A DNA stretch of 64,000 bases, from positions 248,001 to 312,000 of the forward strand of contig CAVVAR010000010.1 of NCBI GenBank assembly GCA_963746315.1, read 5' to 3'. Position 1 is the first letter of the stretch. Each line of letters begins with the position of its first letter. This DNA comes from Ga0077555 sp963746315 (GTDB lineage Bacteria > Pseudomonadota > Alphaproteobacteria > Rhizobiales > Hyphomicrobiaceae). Made by a program: the position numbers and the translations under genes. The notes beneath the pieces are model-generated. The model saw only the letters and a program-made list of their open reading frames with translations. It did no database searches and was not told the origin of the DNA. Shown piece by piece: positions 61,693 through 64,000 of the stretch.

Positions 61693-62358
61693 TCAGCCCG
61701 CGCCTGGGGTCGTCTGGTCGAAGCCGACGAAGACCTCGAACTCGCCGGCGCGTGAGCCGACGGGCACGTCGAACGACACGGTTCGTACGGCCGAGAAGTA
61801 GCCAACCGGCTTGTCGGCCGACACGGTCACGTCGACCATCCCAGTCTCGTTCATGACACGGGCGCGCTTGGCGTCGGTGACGAAAATGTTGACTGGCAGC
61901 GTCACCAAACCGGGCTGTCCCTTGGGACCGAGAAGCACGCGACCCGAGAAGCCGTACTTGACGGTGACGCGCGTGCCTTGGATCTGGCACTCCCGGGCGG
62001 TCTGGGTGATCTCGCCGCGGTGACGAACGGCCAGCCCGTCGCCGACCTTGCCCTGCTCGTAAACCGTCACGTGGTGATCGCGCGGCCATACCGCGAAGCG
62101 CGGACAACCACCGGCCACGTCGCCCCCGACCGCCATCGGTGCGTTCGCCTTGGCGGCCGAGAGCATATGCTCGTGCGTGACCGCCTTCTCTGTCGTTTTC
62201 GAAGCGGCACCGCCGCCGAACACGCCACCTCCGATCCCCGATGTGATCGAGGACATCCCGCAGCCGCTTGCCACGGTCGCGATCATCGCCGCTGCAGCCA
62301 TACGGCCGACAACGCGCGACGCGCCTGTCGCTGTTCGAGCCACGCTACCCCCGTCCAT
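61693..62358 (-). CDS. Hypothetical lipoprotein
   Basis: 221 residues from the ATG at 62358; starts further upstream exist but lack support. The N-terminus, RMAAAAMIATVASGCGMSSI, contains a lipobox (VASGC), so the product should be lipid-anchored. The mature protein is beta-rich: CPRFAVWPRDHHVTVYEQGK, GEITQTARECQIQGTRVTVK, YGFSGRVLLGPKGQPGLVTL and NIFVTDAKRARVMNETGMVD. I recall similar proteins as unnamed Hyphomicrobiales lipoproteins and know no function. It is divergent from ispH. Confidence 0.7.
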   Translation of the reverse strand: MDGGSVARTATGASRVVGRMAAAAMIATVASGCGMSSITSGIGGGVFGGGAASKTTEKAVTHEHMLSAAKANAPMAVGGDVAGGCPRFAVWPRDHHVTVYEQGKVGDGLAVRHRGEITQTARECQIQGTRVTVKYGFSGRVLLGPKGQPGLVTLPVNIFVTDAKRARVMNETGMVDVTVSADKPVGYFSAVRTVSFDVPVGSRAGEFEVFVGFDQTTPGAG

Positions 62359-62539
62359 TCGCAGCCGCGGCATCTGACGCGCCGCTGACTCGGTACCCCC
62401 GCAGGTTACGGTCGGACCATCGCCCTTGTTCAAAGCCAATGTCAAGTGTAGCACCATGGGTTTTCCGGGTGGCGTGTTGCGCCGGCTCCGGATGTTCCCA
62501 CCCGCGACCGCGACCGAGCTTCCGGAGCCATTCGACCGC

Positions 62540-63513
62540 ATGCAATCGACCGCTCGCCCTCCCCTCACCGTGCTGCTCGCAGCGCCCCGTGGCTTTTGCG
62601 CCGGGGTCGACCGGGCCATCCAGATCGTCGAGTTGGCGCTGCGCAAGTACGGTCCTCCCGTCTATGTGCGACACGAGATCGTGCACAATCGGTTCGTGGT
62701 CGAAGTCTTCGCGCCAGAAAGGCGCCATTTTCGTGGAGGAGCTGGACGAGATTCCGGAAACCGACGCCCCTGTGATCTTTTCGGCACATGGCGTGCCGAA
62801 GGCCGTCCCCGCCGCAGCCCGCAAGAGGAACATGTTCTTCCTCGACGCCACGTGCCCGCTCGTCTCCAAGGTGCACGTCGAGGCCGAGCGACATCATGCC
62901 GAAGGTCTCGAGATCGTGCTCATCGGGCACGCAGGCCACCCGGAGGTGATCGGCACGATGGGACAGCTGCCCGATGGCACCGTGCGCCTCGTCGAGACGG
63001 CTGCGGATGCCAGGCGCCTCGCGCCGCGCGACCCCGCGCGCCTGGCCTGCGATCACGCAGACGACGCTCTCGGTCGACGACACAGCCGAGATCGTTGCCG
63101 TTCTCAAGGAGCGGTTTCCGGCGATCGTCGGCCCGCACAAGGAGGACATCTGCTACGCGACCACCAACCGGCAAGCGGCCGTCAAGGCGATTGCGCCGCG
63201 GGCCGATTGCGTCCTGGTGGTCGGCGCGCCGAACAGCTCGAACTCTTTGCGGCTGGTCGAGGTCGCGGAGCGTGCCGGCTGCGCGCGCTCGATGCTCGTC
63301 CAGCGCGCCAGCGATCTGCCTTGGGATCGGCTCGACGGCGTGAGGACGCTCGGGATCACCGCCGGTGCTTCGGCACCGGAGATCCTCGTCGACGAGATCA
63401 TCGCGGCGCTCGGCAAGCGGTTCGATGTCACGCTCGAGCAGGTGCGAACGGCAGAGGAGCGGATCGCGTTCAATGTGCCGCGCGAGTTGCGCGATGCGCC
63501 GGTCTCTGGCTGA
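62540..63513 (+). CDS. ispH: 4-hydroxy-3-methylbut-2-enyl diphosphate reductase IspH, frame-disrupted twice
   Basis: Three reading frames together give a complete IspH of about 323 residues. The first (ATG 62540) has TVLLAAPRGFCAGVDRAIQI with the first [4Fe-4S] cysteine (Cys20). The second has KGAIFVEELDEIPETDAPVI and MFFLDATCPLVSKVHVEAER with the second cysteine. The third has TTLSVDDTAEIVAVLKERFP, EDICYATTNRQAAVKAIAPR with the third cysteine, and VVGAPNSSNSLRLVEVAERA. Breaks lie at GAAGTC (62702-62707) and near 63050-63053. IspH is the last step of the MEP isoprenoid pathway and is normally essential. Two separate inactivations are therefore implausible, and sequencing error is more likely. 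Confidence 0.9.
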
Positions 63514-63537
63514 GCGGCGAGACGGAGCGGGCACCCG

Positions 63538-64000
63538 ATGGCAGTCTACACGGACGTCGGCGACGAGGAGATCAGCACTTTCATCGCCAGCTACGGGCTG
63601 GGCGAGGTGGTGTCGTTCAAGGGCATCGCGGAAGGCGTCGAGAACACCAACTATCTGGTCGAGACCGATCGCGGCTGGTTCATCCTGACGCTCTACGAGA
63701 AGCGCGTGAACCCGGCCGAGCTGCCGTTCTTTCTCGCGCTGATGGAGCATCTGGCGGCGATCAGGCCTCAACTGCCCGACGCCGGTGAGGGACAACGAGG
63801 GCCGCAATCTGCGCGAGATCGCCGGCCGGCCGGCGGCGCTCGTGACGTTTCTCGAAGGCCTGTCGGTGCGCCGGCCGACGGCCGATCATTGCGGCGAGGT
63901 CGGCGAGGCACTGGCCCGGATGCACCTTGCGGCTGCCGACTTCTCGCCCACCCGGGGGAACGGTCTCGGCATAGACGACTGGCGCCCTCTCTATGAGCGT
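63538..64000 (+). CDS. thrB: Homoserine kinase ThrB, partial and frame-disrupted
   Basis: The N-terminus MAVYTDVGDEEISTFIASYG and VVSFKGIAEGVENTNYLVET, then RGWFILTLYEKRVNPAELPF, matches the APH-fold homoserine kinase of alphaproteobacteria. The frame breaks near GCGATCA (63757-63763). One base further, the reading resumes as GLNCPTPVRDNEGRNLREIA, then GRPAALVTFLEGLSVRRPTA and GLGIDDWRPLYER up to the window edge. The gene continues beyond 64000. Homoserine kinase phosphorylates homoserine in threonine synthesis. It begins 24 bp after ispH, the usual alphaproteobacterial neighbour. Confidence 0.88.

Overview
The window is about 64 kb of GC-rich DNA from an alphaproteobacterium, most likely order Hyphomicrobiales (Rhizobiales). 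The evidence is the gene content: a mutY / DUF721 / DsbA / smc block, a Tol-Pal locus continuing into tilS and ftsH, an RpoE-ChrR type sigma factor with its regulon, DUF1127 divergent from a LysR gene, a class IV branched-chain aminotransferase, and ispH next to thrB. Nothing looks like plasmid, phage or genomic island apart from one IS630-family element. I found no tRNA, rRNA or CRISPR.

Layout. 1-5.2 kb: a flavoprotein dehydrogenase (partial), a GMC oxidoreductase, a CoA-transferase, two small membrane proteins, and a DUF1127 protein divergent from a LysR regulator. 5.2-12.5 kb: a complete RpoE-ChrR (ECF11-type) photo-oxidative stress regulon. It holds a flavin oxidoreductase, DUF1365, a Cfa-like methyltransferase, DUF3833, SDR, ChrR, RpoE, DUF2177 and DUF2878, and all three transcription units start with the same promoter motif (TGATCC or TAATCC, exactly 16 nt, then CGTA or CGTT). 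12.5-22 kb: mutY, DUF721, two DsbA-like genes, a sulfide:quinone-oxidoreductase-like gene and smc. 22-25 kb: a TerC-family membrane protein, a universal stress protein and an unknown small repeat protein. 25.1-26.2 kb: the IS630 element. 26.2-31.7 kb: lipid and envelope genes (FeeM-like N-acyltransferase, PlsC-like acyltransferase, LAB_N protein, GT2, GT39) and bdhA. 31.7-42.7 kb (minus strand): a TadG-like protein, ftsH, tilS, cpoB, an extra OmpA-domain protein, pal, two tandem 42-45 aa lipoproteins, and tolB. 42.8-57 kb: ygfZ, a dihydroorotase-like gene, two L,D-transpeptidases, a LysE exporter, two FMN-dependent monooxygenases, a second TadG-like protein, a lactonase-like hydrolase and an MFS transporter. 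57-59.5 kb: tolQ-tolR-tolA on the plus strand, separated from tolB-pal. 59.7-64 kb: an aminotransferase, an SMP-30 protein, a lipoprotein, ispH and partial thrB.

Three observations stand out. First, a roughly 167-169 bp dispersed repeat occurs three times (14.5, 46.3 and 59.5 kb). Each copy is a tandem pair of hairpins with constant outer ends and connector but inner stems that differ completely between copies. Second, the RpoE regulon can be read directly from the DNA through its three spacing-identical promoters. Third, six genes, among them the normally essential ispH, carry single +1 reading-frame breaks. In four of them the break lies in a GANNTC hexamer, and removing one base both restores the frame and gives GANTC, the CcrM methylation site. 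This looks more like modification-linked sequencing error than gene decay.

The Tol-Pal locus is split into tolQRA (+, 57.1-59.5 kb) and tolB-pal-cpoB (-, 37.5-42.7 kb). Inverting the segment between them would restore the usual order, and one inferred breakpoint lies 36 bp from a copy of the repeat.
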